Counted from the first letter of the stretch, positions 25,942 to 35,099 are shown. The stretch: 64,000 bases of DNA from Lachnospiraceae bacterium (GCA_022793375.1 JAAWCS010000042.1:62001-126000); one strand, 5' to 3'. Program-made: numbers and translations. The notes: a model not told the origin generated them from the sequence alone.

Positions 25942-28194
25942 TTATCCGCTGATATCATATTGGACAGATACGTCTGTCCGCTCTGATTTCCATGGCGCCA
26001 GGCTCTCCAGCCCGTTCTTTATTGTAACCAGCACCCGCCGGTCTACATGCTTAATATACAAAGTTTTCCGATAAATATCACTGATTTTGGAAACCGGCGC
26101 GTCACAGGGGCCGATCATTTCCGGTTCCCGCGCCCGGTCCGGCGCATACGTCTCTTTCCAACGCCCGATATAGCGCTCCACCAGCGCCTCCGCCGCCCGC
26201 GCCGACCGCCCGGCTGCCGCTTCGTCCTGCGAAGCGAACAAGATCGTCATCATCGCGTACACCGGCGGATAATGGAGCATCTGCCGATAGGGCAGTTCTT
26301 CTTCGTAGAAACTTTCATAATCCTGGCCGGCCGCCAGACGAATGCTGTAATGCTCCGGGCTGTACGTCTGAATCACCACCTGCCCCGGCAAACGTCCCCG
26401 GCCGGCCCGGCCGGCCGCCTGGGTCAAAAGCTGAAACGTGCGCTCCGCCGCCTCATAGTGGGAACCGTGCAGGGACAAATCCGCGGCCAGCACTCCCACC
26501 AGCGTTACCTTGGGAAAATCATGCCCCTTCACAATCATCTGCGTACCGATCAGGATGTCGGCCTTTTCATCCGCAAATGCGGAAAGGATTGTCGCATGTC
26601 CGTCCTTTCCCGCCGTCGTATCCGCGTCCATCCGCAAAATCCGCGCCCCGGGAAACTGCTTCGCCACCATGGTCTCCACCTTCTGCGTGCCGATCCCGAA
26701 CCCGGCAATGTAGCGGGAACCGCAGGAGGGGCAGACACGCGGCGCCGCTTCCTCATAGCCGCAGTAGTGACAGATCAGCCGGCCGCCGCGATGCAGCGTA
26801 AGAGACACGTCGCAGTGCGGGCATTTCATGGCTTTGCCGCAGGAACGGCAGGAAATAAATCCCGAAAAGCCGCGCCGGTTCAAAAACAAGATGCTCTGCT
26901 CGCCTCGTGAAAGGCGCTCGTCAATCCGCTGTGCCAGACAGCGGCTGAGAATCGATTTATTGCCGGCTTCCAGCTCCTTTCGCAGATCGACGACCTCCAC
27001 CGACGCAAGAGCCGCCTCGCGCACAGCCCGCTGCTTTAACGTAAAAAGCCGGTATTCGCCGGTATGACAGCGATAATACGATTCCATCGAAGGCGTAGCC
27101 GAACCTAAGACGACGCTGGCTCCCGCCATTGCCGCCCGCCGGCGCGCCACCCCGACCGCATGATAACGGGGGCTTGTCTCGCTCTTGTAGGATGTCTCAT
27201 GCTCTTCGTCCACTATAATAAGCCCTAAATGTGTAAAAGGTGTGAACAACGCAGAACGCGGCCCCACCATGATGCGAATATCGCCCTTTTGGGCCCGCAC
27301 AAACTGGTCGTAGCGCTCTCCGGCCGACATGCGTGAATTGAGGATTGAAACCTGATCGCCAAAGCGGCGGTAAAACCGCATGACGGTCTGGTAGGTCAAA
27401 GCAATTTCCGGAATCAGCACAATCGTCTGCCGCCCTGTAGCCAGCATATGGGCAATCAAAGACATATATACCTCTGTCTTGCCGCTGCCGGTCACGCCAT
27501 GAATCAGGTATGTTTTGTGAATTCCCTTTTGATCGTCTGCGCAAACCGAATCCGCTATGTATTGCTGTTCCTCGTTCAAGACGGCCGCCTGGTCACGTCC
27601 CACGCCGCCGGCAATCGGATTGCGGTACGGGTTTTCCTCCTCCACGCGGATGATTCCCTTTTCCTGCAGGGCGCGTATCGTCGGCACAGCGATATGCAGC
27701 TTCTGCGTAACCGTTTCATACGGGAGAGTATCCTCTTGCGTCAAGGCGGTCAGCAGACGCAGCTGAGCCGCCTGGCGCCTGGGGTTTACTCCTCCCAGAA
27801 ACGCCGCGCGCTCCTGTTTTGGCAGTGCCCAGCTCACCCGGCGCTTCCGCACGGGCGCTACGCTCTTTCGCACCGGCAGTACGGTTTTTAACGCCTGCAG
27901 CATCGAAGAACCGTATTCCTCCTTCATCCAGGCCGCCAGCCGGATCAGCTCGCTTTCGACGGCAATGCCCTTTTGTGCGATGCCGAAAAGTTCTTTTACC
28001 TGGGCCTCCTCATATGCACAGGAATCGGACAGTTCGACGACATAAGCGCTGACCCGCCGGTTTGCAGGGCCAAAAGGGACTTCCGCCTGCATGCCTACAC
28101 AGAGCCGGTCCGCCAAGGCCTCCGGAATGCGGTAGGTAAATACTCGATCCAGTTTTCCGCCTGAGATGTCTACTATGACGCCGGCATATTTCAT
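25942..28194 (-). CDS. priA: Primosomal replication helicase PriA
   Basis: The 750-aa helicase restarts stalled replication forks. N-terminal 3'-DNA-binding region (YAGVIVDISGGKLDRVFTY), helicase Walker A HGVTGSGKTEVYM, DEEH motif in IIVDEEHETSYK, LGSATPS, then zinc-binding Cys clusters in SCRSCGKAMKCPHC and RLICHYCGYEE, and TQAAGRAGRG. The start is supported by CGAGGA about ten bases upstream; the ATG overlaps a tiny upstream frame. It leads the priA-def-fmt-peptidase-rsmB-rlmN operon. Confidence 0.96.
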   Translation of the reverse strand: MKYAGVIVDISGGKLDRVFTYRIPEALADRLCVGMQAEVPFGPANRRVSAYVVELSDSCAYEEAQVKELFGIAQKGIAVESELIRLAAWMKEEYGSSMLQALKTVLPVRKSVAPVRKRRVSWALPKQERAAFLGGVNPRRQAAQLRLLTALTQEDTLPYETVTQKLHIAVPTIRALQEKGIIRVEEENPYRNPIAGGVGRDQAAVLNEEQQYIADSVCADDQKGIHKTYLIHGVTGSGKTEVYMSLIAHMLATGRQTIVLIPEIALTYQTVMRFYRRFGDQVSILNSRMSAGERYDQFVRAQKGDIRIMVGPRSALFTPFTHLGLIIVDEEHETSYKSETSPRYHAVGVARRRAAMAGASVVLGSATPSMESYYRCHTGEYRLFTLKQRAVREAALASVEVVDLRKELEAGNKSILSRCLAQRIDERLSRGEQSILFLNRRGFSGFISCRSCGKAMKCPHCDVSLTLHRGGRLICHYCGYEEAAPRVCPSCGSRYIAGFGIGTQKVETMVAKQFPGARILRMDADTTAGKDGHATILSAFADEKADILIGTQMIVKGHDFPKVTLVGVLAADLSLHGSHYEAAERTFQLLTQAAGRAGRGRLPGQVVIQTYSPEHYSIRLAAGQDYESFYEEELPYRQMLHYPPVYAMMTILFASQDEAAAGRSARAAEALVERYIGRWKETYAPDRAREPEMIGPCDAPVSKISDIYRKTLYIKHVDRRVLVTIKNGLESLAPWKSERTDVSVQYDISG

Positions 28195-28274
28195 AGGTGC
28201 TTGTCCTCGCATTCTTTAAGCAGGGCGGCTTTGGCCGGTTCTTCGGCTAAAGTCCCCTGTAAGTCCCTTGTCAT
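28191..28274 (-). other. Possible leader ORF or gene remnant before priA (27 aa)
   Basis: A 27-codon frame (MTRDLQGTLAEEPAKAALL...) ends with TGA overlapping the priA ATG, so it could couple translation to priA. It has no clear ribosome site, and its sequence looks like the tail of a normal coding region. The wider stretch 28195-28777 otherwise shows only two opposite promoters and no recognised gene. Confidence 0.25.
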
Positions 28275-28462
28275 CGGAACCGGACGATGTATAAAAACAA
28301 TTTATTACTCCCAAATTCAGCGCGTACATCTGTCCATCCCGCTCTTTTTCCATTTTTACTCCAGACGGCCCCCGTTTTGCACGCCCGACTGCCGCATGGT
28401 TTCGGGAGAACTCCGCCATGCTTTTTCGCTCCATTACACGCTGGATCTTTTCCTTTCTTATG

Positions 28463-28491
28463 AGTATACCCGGAAGGCAGATACATTTCAA
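28463..28491 (-). promoter_or_regulatory. Promoter of the priA operon
   Basis: On the minus strand TTGAAA (28486-28491) and TATACT (28463-28468) are 17 bases apart. The leader to priA would be about 260 bases, long enough for regulation, but no known riboswitch was recognised in it. Confidence 0.65.
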
Positions 28492-28608
28492 TCATTATTT
28501 CCGATCCGCGATTTTTTTTCGACCGAAAAAGGCGGCGGCCGGTTCCCGGTTTCTGTGAAGGATGGGCGGCAGACATTTTGCCAATTCGCCTGTACCGATA
28601 AAATCCGC

Positions 28609-28637
28609 TTGCGTTTATGCACGAAATATGTTACACT
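28609..28637 (+). promoter_or_regulatory. Possible promoter of the rpn gene
   Basis: TTGCGT (28609-28614) and TACACT (28632-28637) are 17 bases apart, about 140 bases before the ATG. Confidence 0.45.
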
Positions 28638-28777
28638 TCTTTTACACAAATCCCATACAGGAGCCTATCTCACTCTTTCAGAGGACAAAGGCATGATTCT
28701 CCACCAGCCTTTTCTTTCATGCCGCTGTTTACAAGTTCCCGTTACGTGTAGTAAAATAAAAAGGAGCAACTCAGTAT

Positions 28778-29872
28778 ATGGCAAAAAACTCAAACCAGCC
28801 AAGGGCGGCGCGGCCGGTTTCCGTCTCTGAGACAAGAACTTTAAGACGGCAGGCGGTCGTCAAAACAAACTTATCCCAGGCGCTTGAGACAACAAGCGGT
28901 TTGGCCTCCTATGATACGAATGTTAAGTTCCTGCTGGCAGACAAACAGATACTGGCATGGATCCTCAAATATGCCGTCCGGGAATTTTCGGATATGCCGC
29001 TTAAAGAAGCCGCGGCCAGCATCGACGACCGGATTGAAGTCGGAACCAAATCGTTAGAGGGGCATCCATCCGATACAGGGCGTATACGAGGGGAAAATAC
29101 GGAGGACGCGGTACCCGCAGAAGGGAAAATTTTTTATGACCTCCGCTTTACAGCGACCCATAAACACTCGCAGATAAAATTTCTGATCAATCTGGAAGCA
29201 CAGCGGTCGTCCGACCCGGGAAAACTTGGATACCATCTGGAAAACCGCATTCTGTTTTATCTGGCGAGGATGATTTCGGCGCAAAAGCAAACGGAGTTTT
29301 TTCATAGCGATTATGACAGCCTAAAACGCGTGCGCAGCATCTGGATTTGCATGGGCAGCCGCGAGGACGGCGATTCGATGGAAGAAATTTATCTGGACCG
29401 AAAAACAGTTTTTGGAAAAGAAGCGCTTCCATTCAACGCTGATCTTATGCGGGCAATTATAATTCATATCCGAAGGGGGCACGTGGGAAAGGCTTCACGC
29501 CACAGATTGATTTCCATGCTTGAAAGGCTGTTTTCCGACATCGATGCGGAAACGAAAAAGCGTATTTTGACCGACGAATATGGAATGATAATGACAACGC
29601 AATTGGAAGGGAGGTTGCAGACTATGTGTAATCTGTCGGAGAATATTTTGGAAGAAGGGATTGAACGAGGCATTAAACAAGGCATTGAACAGGGCATTGA
29701 GCAAGGTATTGAACAGGGTATTGAACAGGGTATTGAACAAGGCATCGACCTGGGTATCGACAAAGAACGTCTGCAAGCCATTGACCGCATGCTCAAAGCC
29801 GGCGCTTCAAAGGCACAGATTTTGTTATACGGCTATACCGAAGAAGAACTTGCAAAAGTTACCTTAAAATGA
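28778..29872 (+). CDS. Rpn family PD-(D/E)XK nuclease (RpnL form)
   Basis: The 364-aa protein belongs to the Rpn / PD-(D/E)XK 'putative transposase' family. The nuclease core is visible as SYDTNVKFLLADKQI, the Asp in KIFYDLRF, and NLEAQRSSD for the (D/E)xQ pair, followed by GYHLENRILFYLARM. Rpn proteins promote recombination and have been reported as toxic antiphage nucleases held in check by their own separately made C-terminus. The tail contains tandem GI(E/D)Q tetrapeptides. AAAGGAG precedes the ATG. It is on the opposite strand from both neighbours and looks like an accessory insertion between housekeeping and pilus operons. Confidence 0.88.
   Translation: MAKNSNQPRAARPVSVSETRTLRRQAVVKTNLSQALETTSGLASYDTNVKFLLADKQILAWILKYAVREFSDMPLKEAAASIDDRIEVGTKSLEGHPSDTGRIRGENTEDAVPAEGKIFYDLRFTATHKHSQIKFLINLEAQRSSDPGKLGYHLENRILFYLARMISAQKQTEFFHSDYDSLKRVRSIWICMGSREDGDSMEEIYLDRKTVFGKEALPFNADLMRAIIIHIRRGHVGKASRHRLISMLERLFSDIDAETKKRILTDEYGMIMTTQLEGRLQTMCNLSENILEEGIERGIKQGIEQGIEQGIEQGIEQGIEQGIDLGIDKERLQAIDRMLKAGASKAQILLYGYTEEELAKVTLK
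29624..29872 (+). CDS. Possible intragenic antitoxin (RpnS form)
   Basis: An in-frame ATG at codon 283 of the rpn gene is preceded by AAGGGAGG with a nine-base spacer, a strong ribosome site in the middle of a coding region. It would give an 82-aa protein starting MCNLSENILEEG and comprising the tetrapeptide-repeat helix and C-terminus. This is the arrangement described for E. coli Rpn gene-within-gene systems, where RpnS blocks RpnL. Separate translation here is inferred from the ribosome site. Confidence 0.55.
   Translation: MCNLSENILEEGIERGIKQGIEQGIEQGIEQGIEQGIEQGIDLGIDKERLQAIDRMLKAGASKAQILLYGYTEEELAKVTLK
29657..29761 (+). repeat. 12-bp coding tandem repeats
   Basis: Eight consecutive 12-base units and a partial ninth, based on GGYATTGAACAR, encode GIER, GIKQ, five GIEQ, GIDL and GID. 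Near-identical units make copy-number change by slippage likely without a frameshift. Confidence 0.95.
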
Positions 29873-29929
29873 TCCCCCTTCCGCCCATCACGGGCACCTC
29901 GTTTCCGGTGATATCAAGCCATCGATTTT

Positions 29930-29954
29930 CAGGGAGGGCCGGCAGCCCTCCCTG
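29930..29954. terminator. GC hairpin between rpn and pilB
   Basis: CAGGGAGGGC (29930-29939) and GCCCTCCCTG (29945-29954) form a perfect ten-base stem with a five-base loop. It sits between convergent genes but lacks a clear T-tract on either side, so termination is only likely. Confidence 0.5.
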
Positions 29955-29993
29955 ATTATACAGGCCGCAATCCGCAAAACCCGGCCCTTCTAC

Positions 29994-31670
29994 TCACTCA
30001 TACGCAATCTTCAAAAGTTCTTCCGGCGTTGTAATCCCCTTTTTCACCAGCTCCAGACCATTCTCCCGCAGGGTACGCATCTTCTGCCGTTCCCTTGCAT
30101 ACGCCAAAATCTCCTCCGTAGACGCACGGCTGCTGATCATGCGGCGCAGCGGCGCATCCACTGCCAAAATCTCATGAATCGCAATCCGGCCGCGGTAGCC
30201 GGTGTTGCTGCACTGGTTGCAGCCGCGCCCCCGGCGGATCGTTTTTACTTCCTCGCCCAGTAAAATCCGTTCCTGCGACGTCGTCTCCATTTCCTGCGCA
30301 CAGTGCGGGCACACCTTGCGCATCAGCCGCTGGGCCACCAGGCCGACCAGGGAATTTGCCACCAGGTATGTCTCTACGCCCATGTCCTCCAGGCGGACGA
30401 TGCTCGAAGCCGCGTCATTCGTATGCAGCGTGCTCAGCACGACATGGCCGGTGATGGCCGCGCGGACGGAAATCTGCGCCGTCTCGCCGTCTCGTGTCTC
30501 GCCGACCATGATGATATCCGGGTCCTGGCGCAAAAGCGCCCGCAAGCCCGTCTCAAATGTCAGCCCGGCCACCGGGTTTACCTGGGTCTGATTGACGCCC
30601 GGCACGTTTTTTTCCACCGGGTCCTCGATCGTTGAGATATTAAGCCTGCGCCCCGATAAGTATTCCAAAACCATGTACAGAGTCGTCGATTTGCCGCTTC
30701 CGGTCGGGCCGGTAATATAGATGATTCCGTTATTGCTGTTCAAAAGCGGCAGAAAGCGCTGATAACTCTCCGCGTCCATGCCAAACTGGTCGGCATAGTC
30801 CAGCTGCCCCGACGAAGTCAAGAGCCGCAGCACCGCTTTTTCACCGAATACGGTCGGCATCACCGAAACACGCACGTTGACATAACCGCTCTCCGTATGC
30901 ACCCGAAAATGTCCGTCCTGGGGAATCCGCCGCTCGGCAATGTCCAGGCCGGCCATAATTTTGATGCGGGCAAGCAGCGGCAGGTGCACGTTGCGCTGAA
31001 GCGACACATATTCCATAATCACGCCGTCAATGCGCATACGCACCTTGGTCTCCCGGTCAAACGGCTCAATGTGGATATCGCTGGCGTTGCTCTTGATCGC
31101 CCGCTCTACCAAGCTGTTTAACAGATGGATGATCGGGGCCTCTTCCTCCACGTTTTCCAGCGCTTCCAGGTCCAGATCCGGCAGTTCCTCCCCGCCGAAA
31201 TCCGCGTTGGCCTCGCTTGCCGCCTGCCAGGCGCCGACCTCCGCAAAATAGTAGGAAATAGCCTGTTTCAGCGGTTTTTCCTCGCTTAAGCGAATGTCCA
31301 AATAGCAGCCGGTTTGCTGGCGCACCTCCTCCAGGGCAAAATAATTCAACGGATCGTTTGTCACCAAAGTCATGGTGCGGTTCTTGACCGAAAGCGGCAG
31401 AAACAGGTTCTTTTGCGCCAACTCCTTATCAACCATGGCCACGGCTTCCAGCTCCACATGTTGGGACGCCACGTCAATAATCTCCAAATCCAGACGGCTT
31501 GCCAGGGCTTCCAGCACCTGTTTTTCCGTCACAAACTGAAGTTCAATCAAAATCTGCCCGACGCGCATGTCCCGATGCTCCCGCTGATAGGCCAGCGCTT
31601 TCTCCATCTGCCCGGCATCGATATAGCCTTTTTCTGTCAGTATTTCCCCAATCCTCAGATTTGCCGCCAC
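29994..31670 (-). CDS. pilB: Type IV pilus assembly ATPase PilB (GspE family)
   Basis: The protein of about 558 aa powers pilus extension. An N-terminal MshEN domain (LRIGEILTEKGYIDAGQ, then VGQILIELQFVTEKQ) precedes the ATPase core: ADFGGEELPDLD linker, HLLNSLVERA, Walker A GPTGSGKSTT, RQDPDIIMVGETRD, HTNDAASSIVRL and a zinc knuckle with Cys pairs (CPHC and CNQC). I start at the GTG because AAAGGAGGG lies immediately upstream, right after the PilO-like stop. It is the last gene of the pilus operon. Confidence 0.95.
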   Translation of the reverse strand: MAANLRIGEILTEKGYIDAGQMEKALAYQREHRDMRVGQILIELQFVTEKQVLEALASRLDLEIIDVASQHVELEAVAMVDKELAQKNLFLPLSVKNRTMTLVTNDPLNYFALEEVRQQTGCYLDIRLSEEKPLKQAISYYFAEVGAWQAASEANADFGGEELPDLDLEALENVEEEAPIIHLLNSLVERAIKSNASDIHIEPFDRETKVRMRIDGVIMEYVSLQRNVHLPLLARIKIMAGLDIAERRIPQDGHFRVHTESGYVNVRVSVMPTVFGEKAVLRLLTSSGQLDYADQFGMDAESYQRFLPLLNSNNGIIYITGPTGSGKSTTLYMVLEYLSGRRLNISTIEDPVEKNVPGVNQTQVNPVAGLTFETGLRALLRQDPDIIMVGETRDGETAQISVRAAITGHVVLSTLHTNDAASSIVRLEDMGVETYLVANSLVGLVAQRLMRKVCPHCAQEMETTSQERILLGEEVKTIRRGRGCNQCSNTGYRGRIAIHEILAVDAPLRRMISSRASTEEILAYARERQKMRTLRENGLELVKKGITTPEELLKIAYE

Positions 31671-31684
31671 CGCTCTTCCCTCCT

Positions 31685-32314
31685 TTACTTCACTGCGTCC
31701 GGATCGCACATATAGACGGCCAGGGAAAAGCTTGCGTTCATCTGCTCCACCGTATTGCCGTTTACAGTAAGATAATCCTGGTTTTCCAGCCGTACAGAAC
31801 GTACCTGCACCGCCGGATAATTTTCTTCTATTTCATCCAAAAAAGCAAAAACCGCTGTCTCTTCTCCGCGCAGCACCATATTCGCGCTGGCCGTGCACAT
31901 ATAATCCTCGGAAATCGCTTCCTCGCCCGGCGCCGTCTCCCCGTAGCGATATGCCGCCGGAACGCCGGGAACCGCTTCGCTGATGGATAAAGAAACCGGA
32001 AACAATCCCAGATTTACGGCCGCGCCTGTCAAAAGTTCGTCAATCTCGCGATTTTCCAACTTTCCGTAGTACGGCTTTGAGACTTCGTCAAGCGCCGACA
32101 GCCGATCCTCCACCGACTTTTCCAGAACCGGAACCGCCTCGATGCACGCTGTCCGCTCGTCGACCGTATCCGCCAGCATCTGATTCTCAATCGAAAGTTC
32201 CTGATAACGCTCCAGGCCCGGCATCAGCAAAAACCGCACCAGCAAAAACACCGCCAGGACGCTGAAGGTTATTTTCAGCAGCCATATATCCCTCTCTGTC
32301 AGTTCCAGCCTCAT
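31685..32314 (-). CDS. PilO/GspM-like inner-membrane alignment protein
   Basis: The 209-aa protein has a short cytoplasmic start (MRLELTERDIW), one transmembrane helix (ITFSVLAVFLLVRFLLM), a coiled-coil segment (RYQELSIENQMLADTV) and an extracytoplasmic ferredoxin-like domain. This layout matches PilO or GspM, which pairs with PilN/GspL and links the ATPase to the pilin pool. Sequence identity to PilO is not obvious, so the call rests on topology and place. The start overlaps the upstream gene by four bases, with GGAGG six bases ahead. Confidence 0.72.
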   Translation of the reverse strand: MRLELTERDIWLLKITFSVLAVFLLVRFLLMPGLERYQELSIENQMLADTVDERTACIEAVPVLEKSVEDRLSALDEVSKPYYGKLENREIDELLTGAAVNLGLFPVSLSISEAVPGVPAAYRYGETAPGEEAISEDYMCTASANMVLRGEETAVFAFLDEIEENYPAVQVRSVRLENQDYLTVNGNTVEQMNASFSLAVYMCDPDAVK

Positions 32315-33753
32315 CTTGCACCTCCCGTCCCCTGCGATACGCCCGCCTGCATCGTACAGGACAGCGACAGCGTGTACCACTCATCTTCAAATGCGTAGCC
32401 GGTATAATCCACCGAATAAAACAGGCCCGTATCCTGCAATTTCAAAATATAATCCGGAATGTCGATTACTGCCTGGCTGCTGGCTTCAAACGTCAGCACG
32501 CCGGTCTCGGCATTGTACCCCCGCACCTGCAGCGAGACATCACGGCCGCCTGCGCTCTCGATCCAATGCAGGACGTCGCTCGTGAGCACCGGATAAACCG
32601 AGAGATTTTCATCTGCCTGCTCCACCGCCGCTATGGCGCTGTCAATCGCCGCCGCCTGATTTGACAGTTCCTGCCACCGGTTATAACGCTCCTCGACCGA
32701 CGGGCTTTCCAGCCAGGACTGTTTTTTCTCAATTTGTCCCATCTTATGCCAATTTAAAACCGTCACCGCCAGGATCGGAATCAGGCACAACACCGACAAA
32801 ACAATCGGCAGCGCCAGATGCCGGGCCACATGCTTCGTCTCTTTCTCCTCCTGCACCGCCTGCCGCCAGGCCGCATACAAATCGATCCGCCGGTCCCGCG
32901 CATTCTCCCGCACCAGGGCGCCCAGGCAGGCCAGCCAGTCCGCCGCCTTCACACCGGACGGCATCGAGAGCCGGGACGGTACCGGCATCGGCTGCACCTG
33001 CAGACCCAGGCCGCGAAGCCCTTCTACGCTGGTCTCAAAATCCGACGCCGCACAGCCTGCATAACGCACCTGTGTAATCGGCGCCCCCTGCTTGCTGCCT
33101 GTGTAAAATTGCAGAATACCCGAAACCGCCCGCACAATCTCCGTTCCAAAATCCAGCGTTCCCGGCTCGCTGAACAGACGGCTGCGGCTGGAATACAGAT
33201 AACGTCCCTCCTGACACAATACGCTGGTCATGCTCTCCCCTTCAAAAAACAGATGGATCGCCGTTCCCTGCGAAAAGCCCTCGGTCAGTCTGAGAATCCG
33301 CAGATACCCCTCCATGGGAACCGTCATGCCGGCTACCCCGAGCCCGGCTTCTTCGCATATCCCGGCAAATCGTTCCAGATTCCCGCTGTCCACGCCGCCC
33401 GCGCAAAGATCCATGCCGTCCTTTTTCTCGGCGTAAACCACCGAATAATCGGCCGTCACGTTACGAAAATTATCCGTTACCTCCCGCCCGGCCATCCGGG
33501 CCAGCTGCCGCCCCTTGCTGTAAGGGAGCGTCAATACGCGCACCGCCGACAGCTCCGCCGGCAGCACAAACCGCGCCTCCTTTAAGTCCCACTCCTCCTT
33601 CAGCCGGACAAGCGCCTGCTGCCAGCGGGCAAACGAATCCCCGGTTCCCGTAAGCCCGATCCTTTTTACCCGCGTCAAAGACGGACTTTTTCCCTCCTGG
33701 CCCGTTGCCGCTAACAGGCAATCCTCCTGAAACATTATGATTGTCTGGCTCAT
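32311..33753 (-). CDS. PilM-PilN fusion (GspL-like) pilus platform protein
   Basis: The 480-aa protein combines two functions. Residues 1 to about 310 resemble the actin-like PilM/GspL cytoplasmic domain (FVLPAELSAVRVLTLPY, then DFGTEIVRAVSGILQFY). One transmembrane helix lies near 318-340 (ALPIVLSVLCLIPILAVTV), followed by a coiled coil and a PilN-like ferredoxin domain (SVYPVLTSDVLHWIESA). In many T4P systems these are two genes. It lies between pilC and the PilO-like gene, where PilM and PilN are expected. Confidence 0.8.
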   Translation of the reverse strand: MSQTIIMFQEDCLLAATGQEGKSPSLTRVKRIGLTGTGDSFARWQQALVRLKEEWDLKEARFVLPAELSAVRVLTLPYSKGRQLARMAGREVTDNFRNVTADYSVVYAEKKDGMDLCAGGVDSGNLERFAGICEEAGLGVAGMTVPMEGYLRILRLTEGFSQGTAIHLFFEGESMTSVLCQEGRYLYSSRSRLFSEPGTLDFGTEIVRAVSGILQFYTGSKQGAPITQVRYAGCAASDFETSVEGLRGLGLQVQPMPVPSRLSMPSGVKAADWLACLGALVRENARDRRIDLYAAWRQAVQEEKETKHVARHLALPIVLSVLCLIPILAVTVLNWHKMGQIEKKQSWLESPSVEERYNRWQELSNQAAAIDSAIAAVEQADENLSVYPVLTSDVLHWIESAGGRDVSLQVRGYNAETGVLTFEASSQAVIDIPDYILKLQDTGLFYSVDYTGYAFEDEWYTLSLSCTMQAGVSQGTGGAR

Positions 33754-33782
33754 TCTGCCTCCCCTCGCATTCTGTTCTCTTG

Positions 33783-34979
33783 CTACGCCGCTCCCTCAAT
33801 TGTACTGTAGGACTCATAAATCGGAAGCATAATCGCTACAATGATAAAGCCCACCGCCAGCGCCATCACGCAGATCAGCACCGGCTCCAACATGGTCACC
33901 AGCCGCTTGGTCGCGGCTTCGGCTTCCTCCTCCATCGTCATGGCAATCGAATCCAGCATTGCATCCAGCCGGCCGCTTTCCTCTCCGACCAGAATCGTGC
34001 TCGACAATTTCCGCAAAAATCCGTCCACCTCCCGCAGCGCTTCCGACAGCGGAACGCCGCTTCGCACCTGCGACACCACTTTGTCAAACTGCTCCTCCAC
34101 ATACACATTGCCGACCGTCCCCGCCGCTGTCTGCAATGCCGACACAATCGGCATTCCACTCGCGTACAGGCTGCTCAGCGTCCGCGAAAAGCGGGCTGTG
34201 TAAATGACTTTGTTTAATTTTCCGACCACCGGCAGATGCACCTTGCCGTAGTCAATCATCCGCCGTACTTCGCGGATTTTACACACGATCCGCAGAATCA
34301 CGGCCAGCAAAAAGACCACAAACAACGCAACATACCACTGATTTATCAGAAAATCCGACGCCCCCATCAAAAAGACCGTCACGCCGGGCAACGTTTCCAT
34401 CTGCGAAAACAATTCGTCAAACTGAGGCAGAATAAAAGTCACGATCAGAATCACCACCGCAATGCTCATGCACAGCAGCACGACCGGATACGTCATCGCC
34501 GACTTCACCTGTTCCCGCAGGCGGTTCTCCCTGTCATAATGCAGGGAAAGGCGCTTTAACACCGCGTCAATATTGCCGCTGCCCTCGCCCGAGCGGATCA
34601 TCCCCAGCATCAGTTCCGGAAAACACTTCCGTTCCTCCAGTGCCTCCGCCAGGCCGACACCCTTTTTCAAATCGGCAAGGATTTCCCGGTACAGCGCCCG
34701 CTGCGAAGATGCCAGTCCTTCTTCGTCGGCCACAATCTCCAGGCCCCGCACAATACTGACGCCCGACGACAGCAGCGTTGACAGCTCCCGGCACAATTCC
34801 GACAGCTGCGCGGAGGACAATTTTTTATTCCTCCTCGATGCGGCCGCATCCCTGGCCCGGATTAGATACAGCCCCTGTTCCCGAAGCTGCTGTCCCAGCA
34901 CGGCTTCGCCGGCCGCTTCCATCGTGCCGCGCACCGTCTTGCCTTCCATGCTTTTTGCCGTATAACGGTAATTTGCCAT
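33783..34979 (-). CDS. pilC: Type IV pilus platform protein PilC (GspF family)
   Basis: The 398-aa polytopic protein transfers motion from PilB and PilT to the growing pilus. It starts MANYRYTAKSMEGKTVRG, typical of GspF, and has two T2SSF repeats with LSAAQLSELCRELSTLLSSG-like and FSRTLSSLYASGMPIVSAL segments, plus three transmembrane helices (for example VVLLCMSIAVVILIVTFI and VLICVMALAVGFIIVAIM). The start has AAAGGAG eight bases upstream. The copy B leader repeat precedes it. Confidence 0.95.
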   Translation of the reverse strand: MANYRYTAKSMEGKTVRGTMEAAGEAVLGQQLREQGLYLIRARDAAASRRNKKLSSAQLSELCRELSTLLSSGVSIVRGLEIVADEEGLASSQRALYREILADLKKGVGLAEALEERKCFPELMLGMIRSGEGSGNIDAVLKRLSLHYDRENRLREQVKSAMTYPVVLLCMSIAVVILIVTFILPQFDELFSQMETLPGVTVFLMGASDFLINQWYVALFVVFLLAVILRIVCKIREVRRMIDYGKVHLPVVGKLNKVIYTARFSRTLSSLYASGMPIVSALQTAAGTVGNVYVEEQFDKVVSQVRSGVPLSEALREVDGFLRKLSSTILVGEESGRLDAMLDSIAMTMEEEAEAATKRLVTMLEPVLICVMALAVGFIIVAIMLPIYESYSTIEGAA

Positions 34980-35003
34980 CGGGAGACTCCTTTCCTTTTC
35001 TAT

Positions 35004-35090
35004 TGCCCGTCTTTTCAGGGTATAACAGGATATTTTCAAGTTTCTATAGTTTGCCCATATCCTCAGACATAATGAGATCCCCTGCGGGTT
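35004..35090 (-). repeat. Leader hairpin/minigene repeat, copy B (degenerate)
   Basis: In the sense of pilC, CCCGCAGGGG (35088-35079) precedes ATTATGTCTGAGGATATGGGC (35073-35053), and a second hairpin TACCCTGAAAAGACGGGCA (35022-35004) lies just before the ribosome site. The minigene stop is lost here: ATG-TCT runs on for eight codons. It shares the TGARRAYAY loop of the other copies. Confidence 0.55.
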
Positions 35091-35099
35091 TTCCTTCTA

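Noticed and set aside
28201..28830. 209-aa plus-strand frame upstream of rpn
   Set aside because: It overlaps the priA start and the rpn start in another frame, has no ribosome site and no recognisable features.
29657..29761. CRISPR-like direct repeats
   Set aside because: The 12-bp units are contiguous, in frame and without spacers; they encode the tetrapeptide tail of Rpn.
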